Shown here: piece after piece, positions 16,898 to 22,217 of the stretch
Layout: every line of letters starts with the position of its first letter
Position numbering within the stretch: position 1 is the first letter of the stretch
DNA from: an uncultured Succinivibrionaceae bacterium
GTDB taxonomy: Bacteria > Pseudomonadota > Gammaproteobacteria > Enterobacterales > Succinivibrionaceae
DNA: 22,217 nucleotides
Assembly (NCBI GenBank): GCA_900539665.1
Contig: UQCV01000041.1
Location: 1-22,217 of the forward strand
Reading direction: 5' to 3'
Notes under the pieces: model-generated
The model's input: only the letters and a program-made list of their open reading frames with translations
The model's database searches: none
What the model was told of the DNA's origin: nothing
Program-made: the position numbers and the translations under genes

Positions 16898-16984
16898 ATG
16901 AAAAAGTTATTTTTAAGAAACGAATTTAACACTGAAACAGTTGCACCAGTTACTCGTAAGTACAACTTCTCTTACGTTAAATAA
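16898..16984 (+). CDS. Micropeptide array member 2 (LAPVTRKY family)
   Basis: 28 codons: MKKLFLRNEFNTET followed by VAPVTRKYNFSYVK. TAGGAG (16885-16890) precedes the ATG by seven bases. It is nearest to member 3, sharing LRNEFN and KYNFSYVK. Compared with the others it has Val in place of Leu before APVT. The centre (residues 11-14) is variable and acidic, while both ends are conserved. The peptide has no Cys and no transmembrane segment, and its net charge is about +4. It lies 70 bases after member 1 on the same strand and, since no terminator separates them, very probably on the same transcript. Confidence 0.9.
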   Translation: MKKLFLRNEFNTETVAPVTRKYNFSYVK

Positions 16985-17040
16985 CAAGTTGAACCAAGGT
17001 TAAAAGTTTACCTAAGATTAAAGCTTAAAAACCTAACCAA

Positions 17041-17070
17041 AGGTTCAGCGAAGAACCTGGGATAAATCCC
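17041..17070 (+). repeat. Hairpins between members 2 and 3
   Basis: AGGTTC (17041-17046) pairs with GAACCT (17053-17058) around AGCGAA. It is followed at once by GGGA (17059-17062) / TCCC (17067-17070). Neither stem is followed by a T run, so they are more likely RNA-stability or processing elements than terminators. Confidence 0.45.
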
Positions 17071-17108
17071 AAACCAAACCACAAGGCCTAGCCTACGGAG
17101 ATACGAAG

Positions 17109-17195
17109 ATGAAAAAGTTATTTTTAAGAAATGAATTTAACGCTGACAACCTCGCCCCGGTAACTCGTAAATACAACTTCTCTTACGTTAAGTAA
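17109..17195 (+). CDS. Micropeptide array member 3 (LAPVTRKY family)
   Basis: 28 codons: MKKLFLRNEFNADN then LAPVTRKYNFSYVK. GGAG (17097-17100) begins the box ggagatacgaag that leads directly to the ATG; close variants of this box precede members 5, 6 and 7. The last 13 residues are identical to those of member 2 although many codons differ (for example gcc-ccg-gta here, gca-cca-gtt there), which points to selection on the peptide rather than a recent DNA copy. No known domain. Confidence 0.9.
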   Translation: MKKLFLRNEFNADNLAPVTRKYNFSYVK

Positions 17196-17254
17196 GTTTA
17201 GTTTAAGAGCGCCAAAACACCACGGCGAGCCCAAGAAACGATTTAAGAATTCTG

Positions 17255-17278
17255 ACTTAAGAGCCTCGGCGCTTAAGT
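17255..17278 (+). repeat. Hairpin between members 3 and 4
   Basis: ACTTAAG (17255-17261) pairs with CTTAAGT (17272-17278), extended by GC/GC around a CTCG loop. It ends 18 bases before the ATG of member 4, so it could influence access to that ribosome-binding site. Confidence 0.5.
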
Positions 17279-17295
17279 AACAACGGAGAAAAAAT

Positions 17296-17379
17296 ATGAA
17301 AAACTTATTTTTAAGAAGTGAGGAAGAACGTTCACTTGCTCCGGTAACCCGTAAGTATTACTTCTCTTACGTGAAGTAA
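17296..17379 (+). CDS. Micropeptide array member 4 (LAPVTRKY family)
   Basis: 27 codons: MKNLFLRSEEERS then LAPVTRKYYFSYVK. CGGAGA (17284-17289) lies seven bases before the ATG. It pairs with member 1 as a subgroup, having the same length, LRSEE and KYYF, although members 2 and 3 lie between them. Lys3 is changed to Asn. The central segment (residues 9-13) is the most acidic of the subgroup. Same strand and probably the same transcript as members 1-3. Confidence 0.9.
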   Translation: MKNLFLRSEEERSLAPVTRKYYFSYVK

Positions 17380-17431
17380 CAACGTAAGGTTAAGTAAACC
17401 CAAGCGGTTATCCGGAAAAGGTAGAATCAAC

Positions 17432-17466
17432 ACTAAAGCCCTACCAACTGGTATTAAGCCTTTAGT
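17432..17466 (+). repeat. Inverted repeat between members 4 and 5
   Basis: ACTAAAG (17432-17438) pairs with CTTTAGT (17460-17466) across 21 bases. No T run follows. It occupies the same relative place as the stems in the other array spacers but is unrelated in sequence. Confidence 0.4.
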
Positions 17467-17505
17467 TACGATTCATGGTTTAAGGTAAATTTAGGAGATA
17501 CAATC

Positions 17506-17592
17506 ATGAAAAATGTATTTTTTAAGCACGATGATGACGCTACTCGCCTCGCTCCTGTTACCCGTAAGTACCACTTTTCCTACATCGGGTAA
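17506..17592 (+). CDS. Micropeptide array member 5 (LAPVTRKY family, divergent ends)
   Basis: 28 codons: MKNVFFKHDDDATR then LAPVTRKYHFSYIG. TAGGAG (17492-17497) and the box ggagatacaatc precede the ATG. It keeps the core LAPVTRKYxFSY exactly, but the N-terminal LFLR becomes VFFK, the centre is DDD, and the last two residues are Ile-Gly instead of Val-Lys. Keeping the core while both flanks drift marks the core as the functionally constrained part. Confidence 0.88.
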   Translation: MKNVFFKHDDDATRLAPVTRKYHFSYIG

Positions 17593-17625
17593 GAAATAGC
17601 TTCGCACGAGCGTGCATTAAAGCCC

Positions 17626-17652
17626 GGTAAGCCGGAATAAAGCCGGCTTACC
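17626..17652 (+). repeat. Strong hairpin between members 5 and 6
   Basis: A perfect 10-bp GC-rich stem GGTAAGCCGG (17626-17635) / CCGGCTTACC (17643-17652) has a loop AATAAAG. It is followed by AAATTAGA and not by a T run, so it is not a typical terminator. A smaller stem GCAC/GTGC (17604-17615) lies just before it. It may stabilise or delimit the 3' end of the upstream part of the transcript. Confidence 0.65.
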
Positions 17653-17712
17653 AAATTAGACAGCCAAGTGATTAAATTCACTTATGAAATGCAGACCTTA
17701 GGAGATACGATT

Positions 17713-17799
17713 ATGAAAAAGTTATTCTCACATGAAGAATTCTGCGCTACAGCCGTCGCCCCGGTCACCCGCAGGTACCACTTTTCTTATGTAAAGTAA
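17713..17799 (+). CDS. Micropeptide array member 6 (LAPVTRKY family)
   Basis: 28 codons: MKKLFSHEEFCATA then VAPVTRRYHFSYVK. TTAGGAG and the box ggagatacgatt (from 17701) precede the ATG. Differences from the array consensus are conservative in the core (Lys21 to Arg, Leu15 to Val), while the N-terminal LR is replaced by SH. It is the only member with a cysteine (Cys11). It is the last member before a terminator, and its codons and spacer are more GC-rich than those of members 1-4. Confidence 0.88.
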   Translation: MKKLFSHEEFCATAVAPVTRRYHFSYVK

Positions 17800-17823
17800 G
17801 CAATTAAGTAATTTAGTAATGCG

Positions 17824-17851
17824 CTGCCTGCTAATTAGCAGGCAGTATTTT
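17824..17851 (+). terminator. Terminator closing the six-gene array
   Basis: CTGCCTGCT (17824-17832) / AGCAGGCAG (17837-17845), a perfect GC-rich stem with loop AATT, is followed by TATTTT. It lies 25 bases after the stop codon of member 6 and should end the array transcript, with member 7 beyond it. Confidence 0.8.
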
Positions 17852-18129
17852 AATAGAAATAAAGTAAAAAAGAGAAGCTAGCTTAGCTAGCCAAACATGA
17901 ATGGTGTAATTAACTCTTGTTAACGCCATTTGTAAATTAGTTCAACCATTTAACTTAAACCCAAATTAACCAACAGTCATAAGGTCCCTAAGCTGTCTTT
18001 ACCAGGTTACCTCTCCTCAAGCAACGGTATCAAACCATTGATACCAGGACAACAGCCAACCGAGAACCAAAGTTGGACCAAGTAGCCTTAACGCTCACCT
18101 AACTGACTGCCACTCAGGAGACACATATT
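17852..18129 (+). other. Structured leader between array terminator and member 7
   Basis: There is no gene in this stretch. It contains a stem around 17902-17934 (TTAAC-tctt-GTTAA inside AATGGTG/CGCCATT) and a perfect 8-bp hairpin GGTATCAA (18026-18033) / TTGATACC (18038-18045) with loop ACCA. No convincing promoter is seen, so member 7 may depend on read-through of the array terminator or on a promoter that I cannot recognise. The hairpins could be a regulatory leader. Confidence 0.4.
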
Positions 18130-18249
18130 ATGAACACCATTTATACCATAAGTCGCGAAGCCCCCGAGCCGCGCCCCAATATTCCAACCCCAGGCCATTT
18201 AGCTCCGATTGCGCAAAGACGTAGTCGCCCAGATGCGCACAAGGCTTAA
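18130..18249 (+). CDS. Proline/arginine-rich micropeptide, divergent seventh member
   Basis: 39 codons plus stop. The peptide starts MNTIYTISREAPEPRPNI and ends HLAPIAQRRSRPDAHKA. It has seven prolines and five arginines, no signal peptide and no membrane span. AGGAG (18116-18120) and the box ggagacacatatt precede the ATG and match the boxes of members 3, 5 and 6. Its LAPIAQRR aligns with LAPVTRKY of the array at a similar distance from the C-terminus, while the aromatic end is lost. Kinship is likely but not certain. The PRPxIPxP stretch recalls proline-rich antimicrobial peptides, but that is resemblance only. A minus-strand open frame covering the same bases is treated as a shadow. Confidence 0.7.
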   Translation: MNTIYTISREAPEPRPNIPTPGHLAPIAQRRSRPDAHKA

Positions 18250-18374
18250 GTCGAAGCAAATGTCCAAGGCTAGGCTTAAGTTTTAAAGCTTTTAGGCTCC
18301 ATTGGCGATCTAGGACATGTTGCGCCCTGCCCAACCACAAGCTTAACGTTTAACCGCACATCTATGAGATAAAC

Positions 18375-18405
18375 AAAAAGGCTGGATTAAAAATCTAGCC
18401 TTTTT
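18375..18405. terminator. Bidirectional terminator after member 7
   Basis: AAAAAGGCT (18375-18383) pairs with AGCCTTTTT (18397-18405), extended by near-complementary GGA/TCT around an A/T loop. A and T runs on both sides allow termination of the micropeptide transcript and of the convergent alpha-CTD/sigma4 gene. Confidence 0.85.
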
Positions 18406-18502
18406 CCGACATAATTTCCTAAGAGTTTCCAAGAATTTCCTAAGTACCATTAAAGAACTTGCCCAAACTCCTAAATAAGGTTTTATTTTTAGCCTTAAAA
18501 AC

Positions 18503-21500
18503 TTATACTTCTTCCTCTTCTGGGCGTTCCATATAAACTTGCTTAGTCAAACGGCTTACATATAAGCCCGCACTCTTTGCGAGCACCGCCAAACGGTACT
18601 TATCAATCTTGATTAAATATGATGATTCAATCAAATCACTTAACTCATTAAGGGCAATTCCGTTATGAGCTTCTACGACGTAACGCACGGCATCACTCAT
18701 ACTAAAACGCGGACCACCACCATAACGGAAGAAACAGTCTCCTCCGATCCCGGCATGCCCAAACTTAGGCGTTTCCTTAAGAATTGATACGTAGAACATG
18801 TCGCCAAATTCCACATTATCAAACGGATGCAGTCTCCCACTACGACGTAATGACGCCACCGTAAAGACTTCACCTTCTTCTAATGAATCAGCGACATTAT
18901 TTATCCAGCCTTCGATGTATTCAGCGGTTAAGCCACGTGGTAACAAATAACGTGGGCCGGCATAACACTTTTCTGCATACTGAATCAAGCGGTAACTGGC
19001 TCTTAAGTTTCTAAGTTCCGCAATGTTACCTAGGAGAATCTTTTCTTGCACGCTCGTGATATCGATAGTTTCACAATCGGTAAGCTTCTTAAAGTAATCG
19101 GTAATACTCTGGTAAGAGTTACGGATAATATAAGAGATGTAGACCTTAAAGCCTAATTCACGCAACACTAAAGTATTGATGTCTTCCGCTTGCCCCTTTG
19201 GGAACGCCTTAAGGTAAATCTTACGGACTTCGTCGATATCGTAACAATCGGCCTTAAGCAAGCGTTTTAAGACAGCTAACTGCTCTGGTGGCAAAGATTC
19301 TTGGTCTAATTGGTATAAGCCGTCGTGTAAGTACTTTGAAATACCAAAGAGATAGTTTGCTTTTATCGCCTGAATATCAAAACCATATTCCGCGTTATAA
19401 AAACTGGCAAAATCATCCGCCGAAACTGGCGCTAACTGTTCGAGCATACGGTACACTTGGAGATCTCTATCAACCTGCCCAAACTCTACCGTCGGCATGC
19501 GTCTAAACCTAATATAGGTATTACCTTGCGCTTCGTAAATCTTACGTAACAGGTTATGTAATTCGTTTTTATCTCTGATATCGTAACGGGCCATAAGGTC
19601 GGTGTTATCTAAGAAGAAACGTTCGGTGGAGTACTCTACATCATGGTATTGCTCAAGATTTAGAGACGTCAAAAGTTCCGTAAAATCATACGCCCCGTAG
19701 TTATAGTAACGCAGTAAACGCCCCGTCTTCCACAAAACGCAAGAGAAACTACTAATATTGTTTTCATAACGCTGCGAATGCTTAATCACTAAAGCTTCGT
19801 TGGTCCCTAACCCTAATTCATCTAAGAGCTTAGAGTATTGTTCCAAAAAGTCTTCATAAGTACATTCTTCCACGGCGTAATGACGTAACGCCCAAATTAC
19901 AACCTTAGGTCTAATACATTCAATACGGACCCCATCAGGCATGATGACGTAGTTACGGTATACGATTTCTTCCGCCCGTTTTCTGACTTCAACAGAAATA
20001 GAATCATCCGCTAAGAAGTCGCGAAGTGGCAATTCACCACGGCCATATCTAAAATCGAGGTAATTATAAACTTCGGGCGTTTCCTGAAAAACTTGGCAAA
20101 ATTCTTCATTCTTAAAATCGTAAGTAGAAAATACCTTCACATAGCGGTCTTGGCGACATGGAGGCATATGAGAAAACTCAAGTTGCACAATTTGACGAAT
20201 ACGTTCACGTGAAACGCCATAAGTACGCCCGATTTCATCAAGGGTATCCCCATCTAAACGGCGTTTAAGCATTTCACGGTGTTTAGCATCCACGATATTT
20301 TCAATCAGCTCAAAGATTGAATCACGCGCTAAACGGCATACTTCAGTCCCATCAGCTTTCTTTTCAACCACAACGTAAGCCGGGCCTAAATGTCTAAATT
20401 CATTGATGGCGCGGCTCCAAGCACACGTGCCCTGTAAAGCGCGCGGACTCTTTTTAGCTAAATCCTCTAAGGTCATCCCCCAGCATTCGCGATCGACAAT
20501 ATCAACGACCGTTGAGAGAATTAAAGGTTCGATTTGTAACGCGCTAACTAAAAAGTCAACAAAATCAGTCATAGCTAGAAGTTCACGTACCATTATGGCG
20601 GCCCGAGCTTCTATAGACTCAGGTCCTTGGCGTAGACTTTCAGGATCAAAATCAGGTTCCGGGCGTTCCTTTAAGAAACAACCAGCTACTAACACGATGT
20701 TACGACTGTTTTCAGGAGTATCACGAAGTAAGAAACTTAAACGCTGGATAATGCCACGTGCAATAAGCTGTAGCTCGGTCGCATAGCGATGTTCGTACTC
20801 AAGAAGCTCAAGGTTAATCTTATTTAAAATGGTAGGCGCCAGGTAATGAGTTTCAACTGAATTACTAATGAGGTCTAAAATTTCCGTAATGGTTTTAGTC
20901 CCAAGCTTACCCCACTGTGCAAAATCATCTTGCGTATAACCTAGTAATTCCGATAAAAGCGTAATCCCACGTTCATTACAAGTATTTATGGCTCGAGCCG
21001 ACAACCCTAGTTCACTTAAATTTAAATCTTTGTAGCAAAAGCCGTTACGTTTAAAAAGCGTAATGGTGTAATGGTCAACATCTAAACCGATTGCCGAATA
21101 GTCCGCCCGCTTCAGGATAAAGTACGAACCATCGCTTCCGGCTCCAAGTTCTTTTATAATGTCGTCAGTATGCGTCCTAATGTACTGCACAAAATCTAGA
21201 ATTTCTTCAGCCGTACGATTACCGACATGAGGTAACGCTAAAACCTGGTCTTTAGTTAGAGCTGCGACATCGCCTAAAGTAAGCATACCCCCCTCATTTA
21301 AAGAGCGATGGGCGCGTGATGAAAGCTCAGCGCCAGCTGACACTAACCAAAATTTATAATTATCCCATTGATTAGCTTGCTCTGCATTACGGCGTTCACG
21401 CAAGCTTACACTTTCCCCAACGTTACGGGGTTTACAAATTTCAGCCGGAGTCTGCGGGAGGTATTGAGTCGCTCCGACCCCACCATCGGTAAGACACCGC

Positions 21501-21694
21501 TGTAATTCACGCACAAGTTCTCGAACTTCGGTAAAAGTTTTTTTGCCTATATTAGGTATGTGTTCCAGTTCAACGCTCGTGTAGCTCAGTAAATCTTCCA
21601 CCGTGAGGATGTCGGCTGCAATAAGAGCGTTATGTAAACGCACCGACAAATTAGACAACATGGCGAGCTTGGTTTCCCTGGTAATGGCCGTCAT
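18503..21694 (-). CDS. Large protein with RpoA-CTD-like helix-hairpin-helix units and a sigma-70 region-4-like HTH
   Basis: 1063 residues, starting at an ATG with GGAG (21702-21705 on the complement) upstream. Three segments resemble the RNA polymerase alpha C-terminal domain: about 14-64 (LSVRLHNALIAADILTVEDL then IPNIGKKTFTEV), 117-173 (LSSRAHRSLNEGGMLTLGDV then LPHVGNRTAEEI) and 224-278 (LSARAINTCNERGITLLSEL then WGKLGTKTITEI). At about 471-507 lies a sigma-70 region 4.2-like helix-turn-helix with LDEIGRTYGVSRERIRQI. The remaining 550 residues are predicted mostly helical, with no motif I can name; the end is acidic (EEEEV). It may be a DNA-binding regulator that touches promoters or polymerase; no catalytic motif is evident. 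Similar alpha-CTD/sigma4 proteins are usually annotated without function. It is convergent with the micropeptide genes. Confidence 0.8.
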   Translation of the reverse strand: MTAITRETKLAMLSNLSVRLHNALIAADILTVEDLLSYTSVELEHIPNIGKKTFTEVRELVRELQRCLTDGGVGATQYLPQTPAEICKPRNVGESVSLRERRNAEQANQWDNYKFWLVSAGAELSSRAHRSLNEGGMLTLGDVAALTKDQVLALPHVGNRTAEEILDFVQYIRTHTDDIIKELGAGSDGSYFILKRADYSAIGLDVDHYTITLFKRNGFCYKDLNLSELGLSARAINTCNERGITLLSELLGYTQDDFAQWGKLGTKTITEILDLISNSVETHYLAPTILNKINLELLEYEHRYATELQLIARGIIQRLSFLLRDTPENSRNIVLVAGCFLKERPEPDFDPESLRQGPESIEARAAIMVRELLAMTDFVDFLVSALQIEPLILSTVVDIVDRECWGMTLEDLAKKSPRALQGTCAWSRAINEFRHLGPAYVVVEKKADGTEVCRLARDSIFELIENIVDAKHREMLKRRLDGDTLDEIGRTYGVSRERIRQIVQLEFSHMPPCRQDRYVKVFSTYDFKNEEFCQVFQETPEVYNYLDFRYGRGELPLRDFLADDSISVEVRKRAEEIVYRNYVIMPDGVRIECIRPKVVIWALRHYAVEECTYEDFLEQYSKLLDELGLGTNEALVIKHSQRYENNISSFSCVLWKTGRLLRYYNYGAYDFTELLTSLNLEQYHDVEYSTERFFLDNTDLMARYDIRDKNELHNLLRKIYEAQGNTYIRFRRMPTVEFGQVDRDLQVYRMLEQLAPVSADDFASFYNAEYGFDIQAIKANYLFGISKYLHDGLYQLDQESLPPEQLAVLKRLLKADCYDIDEVRKIYLKAFPKGQAEDINTLVLRELGFKVYISYIIRNSYQSITDYFKKLTDCETIDITSVQEKILLGNIAELRNLRASYRLIQYAEKCYAGPRYLLPRGLTAEYIEGWINNVADSLEEGEVFTVASLRRSGRLHPFDNVEFGDMFYVSILKETPKFGHAGIGGDCFFRYGGGPRFSMSDAVRYVVEAHNGIALNELSDLIESSYLIKIDKYRLAVLAKSAGLYVSRLTKQVYMERPEEEEV

Positions 21695-22049
21695 GGCATA
21701 CTCCTGCTTTATTTAATAGTAATCAAGCACAGATATTCATATTTTTTTGTAACGTTTAAAACCGGCTTTACCTGCTAGAGTCACCTAAGAAATTCATTTT
21801 TAAGGCAGCTTTTAACTGATTACTAAATAATCAAAAAATATCCGTCAAATTTTTTCAAGAAAAATTATCACCTAATTTTTTGGATAAATATGCAACAACG
21901 ATCACAATAAAAAGAACTTTAACTGACCTTAACCTACATTTCGCTAAATTTCGTATAAAACCAAACAAAAAGGGAAAAAACTTTGTGCTTTAAAGCCTTA
22001 AGTCTCCTTGATTTTTATGAGTAAATCCCACCTATACCGTTATTTTAGA
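21695..22049. other. AT-rich upstream region of the alpha-CTD/sigma4 gene
   Basis: No open frame of note. It presumably holds the promoter of the minus-strand gene ending at 18503, but no hexamer pair with good spacing stands out. Runs of A and T and short dyads only. Confidence 0.45.
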
Positions 22050-22086
22050 TCTATAAAAAGTTTATAAGCTACAGTTTTGTAGGCTT
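22050..22086 (-). terminator. Weak terminator-like hairpin on the minus strand
   Basis: On the minus strand AAGCCTACA pairs with TGTAGCTT (one bulge, loop AAAC), and CTTTTT follows a few bases later. It lies just after the partial gene at the window edge and would be its terminator. Confidence 0.4.
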
Positions 22087-22105
22087 ACTCACCCTTTTAC
22101 TAAAT

Positions 22106-22217
22106 TCACGCTTCATAAGCCATCGCTTTTACTTGATTTATTGCTAAATCTTCGTTCAAACTATGGGGATCCACGCGCATAAATTCGGCGGTAACTCCAC
22201 CTACTAAAGTCTTTTTC
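22106..22217 (-). CDS. 3' end of an unidentified protein-coding gene (partial)
   Basis: An open frame enters from the right edge and stops at 22106-22108. The 36 visible residues begin KKTLVGGVTAEFMRV and end DLAINQVKAMAYEA. The balanced composition, the glycine turn followed by regular helix-like sequence, and the following hairpin suggest a genuine C-terminus. I cannot assign a family from so short a piece. Confidence 0.55.
   Translation of the reverse strand, partial: KKTLVGGVTAEFMRVDPHSLNEDLAINQVKAMAYEA

Noticed and set aside
16744..17799. CRISPR array or non-coding tandem repeat explanation for the micropeptide region
   Set aside because: Repeat spacing is irregular, only the coding parts are similar, and the similarity is stronger at protein than at DNA level.
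16744..17799. Type I toxin-antitoxin repeats such as Ldr or Ibs
   Set aside because: The peptides have no transmembrane helix, and no antisense promoter for an RNA antitoxin could be recognised.
16744..18249. Classical lanthipeptide, lasso or radical-SAM RiPP cluster
   Set aside because: No modifying enzyme, RRE domain, protease or exporter is found in the window, and five of the first six peptides have no cysteine.
18128..18340. 70-codon minus-strand open frame opposite micropeptide 7
   Set aside because: It is the antisense shadow of the 18130-18249 gene, which has a strong ribosome-binding site and family resemblance; the minus-strand frame has neither.

Overview
The window looks like a low-GC (roughly 40%) gammaproteobacterial chromosome segment. 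The nadK-then-recN gene order is typical of Gammaproteobacteria. The low GC, low coding density and long AT-rich spacers would fit an anaerobic gut lineage such as Succinivibrionaceae; that family assignment is inference, not something the sequence proves.

Layout. 1-253: tail of a probable IS200/IS605-type element, recognised by its right-end hairpin. 254-1629 (-): a GNAT acetyltransferase overlapping a lipoprotein with an M48 metalloprotease fold whose zinc motif is destroyed. 1886-3349 (-): a Sel1-repeat lipoprotein. 4335-5219 (+) NAD kinase and 6648-8327 (+) RecN, each after a long AT-rich spacer. 8525-9914 (-): two alkylation-repair genes, an MGMT/Ogt-type methyltransferase and an AlkA-type glycosylase. 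10335-11318 (+): a YeiH/UPF0324 membrane protein. 11468-15322 (-): a 1284-residue GGDEF/EAL signalling protein. 16744-18249 (+): a tandem array of micropeptide genes. 18503-21694 (-): a 1063-residue protein joining RNA-polymerase-alpha-CTD-like helix-hairpin-helix units to a sigma-70 region-4-like helix-turn-helix. 22106 to the end (-): the 3' end of an unidentified gene.

The most unusual content is the array at 16744-17799. Six separate genes of 27-28 codons, each with its own Shine-Dalgarno site and each followed by an inverted repeat, encode peptides with a near-constant N-terminus (MKKLFLR-like), a variable acidic centre and a nearly invariant C-terminus (LAPVTRKYxFSYVK). Codon differences in the conserved part are almost all synonymous, which is strong internal evidence that the peptides are made and selected for. 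A seventh, divergent gene at 18130-18249 shares the ribosome-binding box and the LAP(V/I) motif but is proline/arginine-rich. Upstream lie a sigma70-type promoter, a CRP-like site inside its spacer, and two identical 14-bp palindromes 41 bp apart. No modification enzyme, transporter or immunity gene is adjacent within the window. I do not recognise the family, and its function is unknown.

Only proximity suggests that the genes act together. The array is divergent from the GGDEF/EAL gene and convergent with the alpha-CTD/sigma4 gene. The two alkylation-repair genes form one likely transcription unit, and RecN adds a further DNA-repair function nearby.
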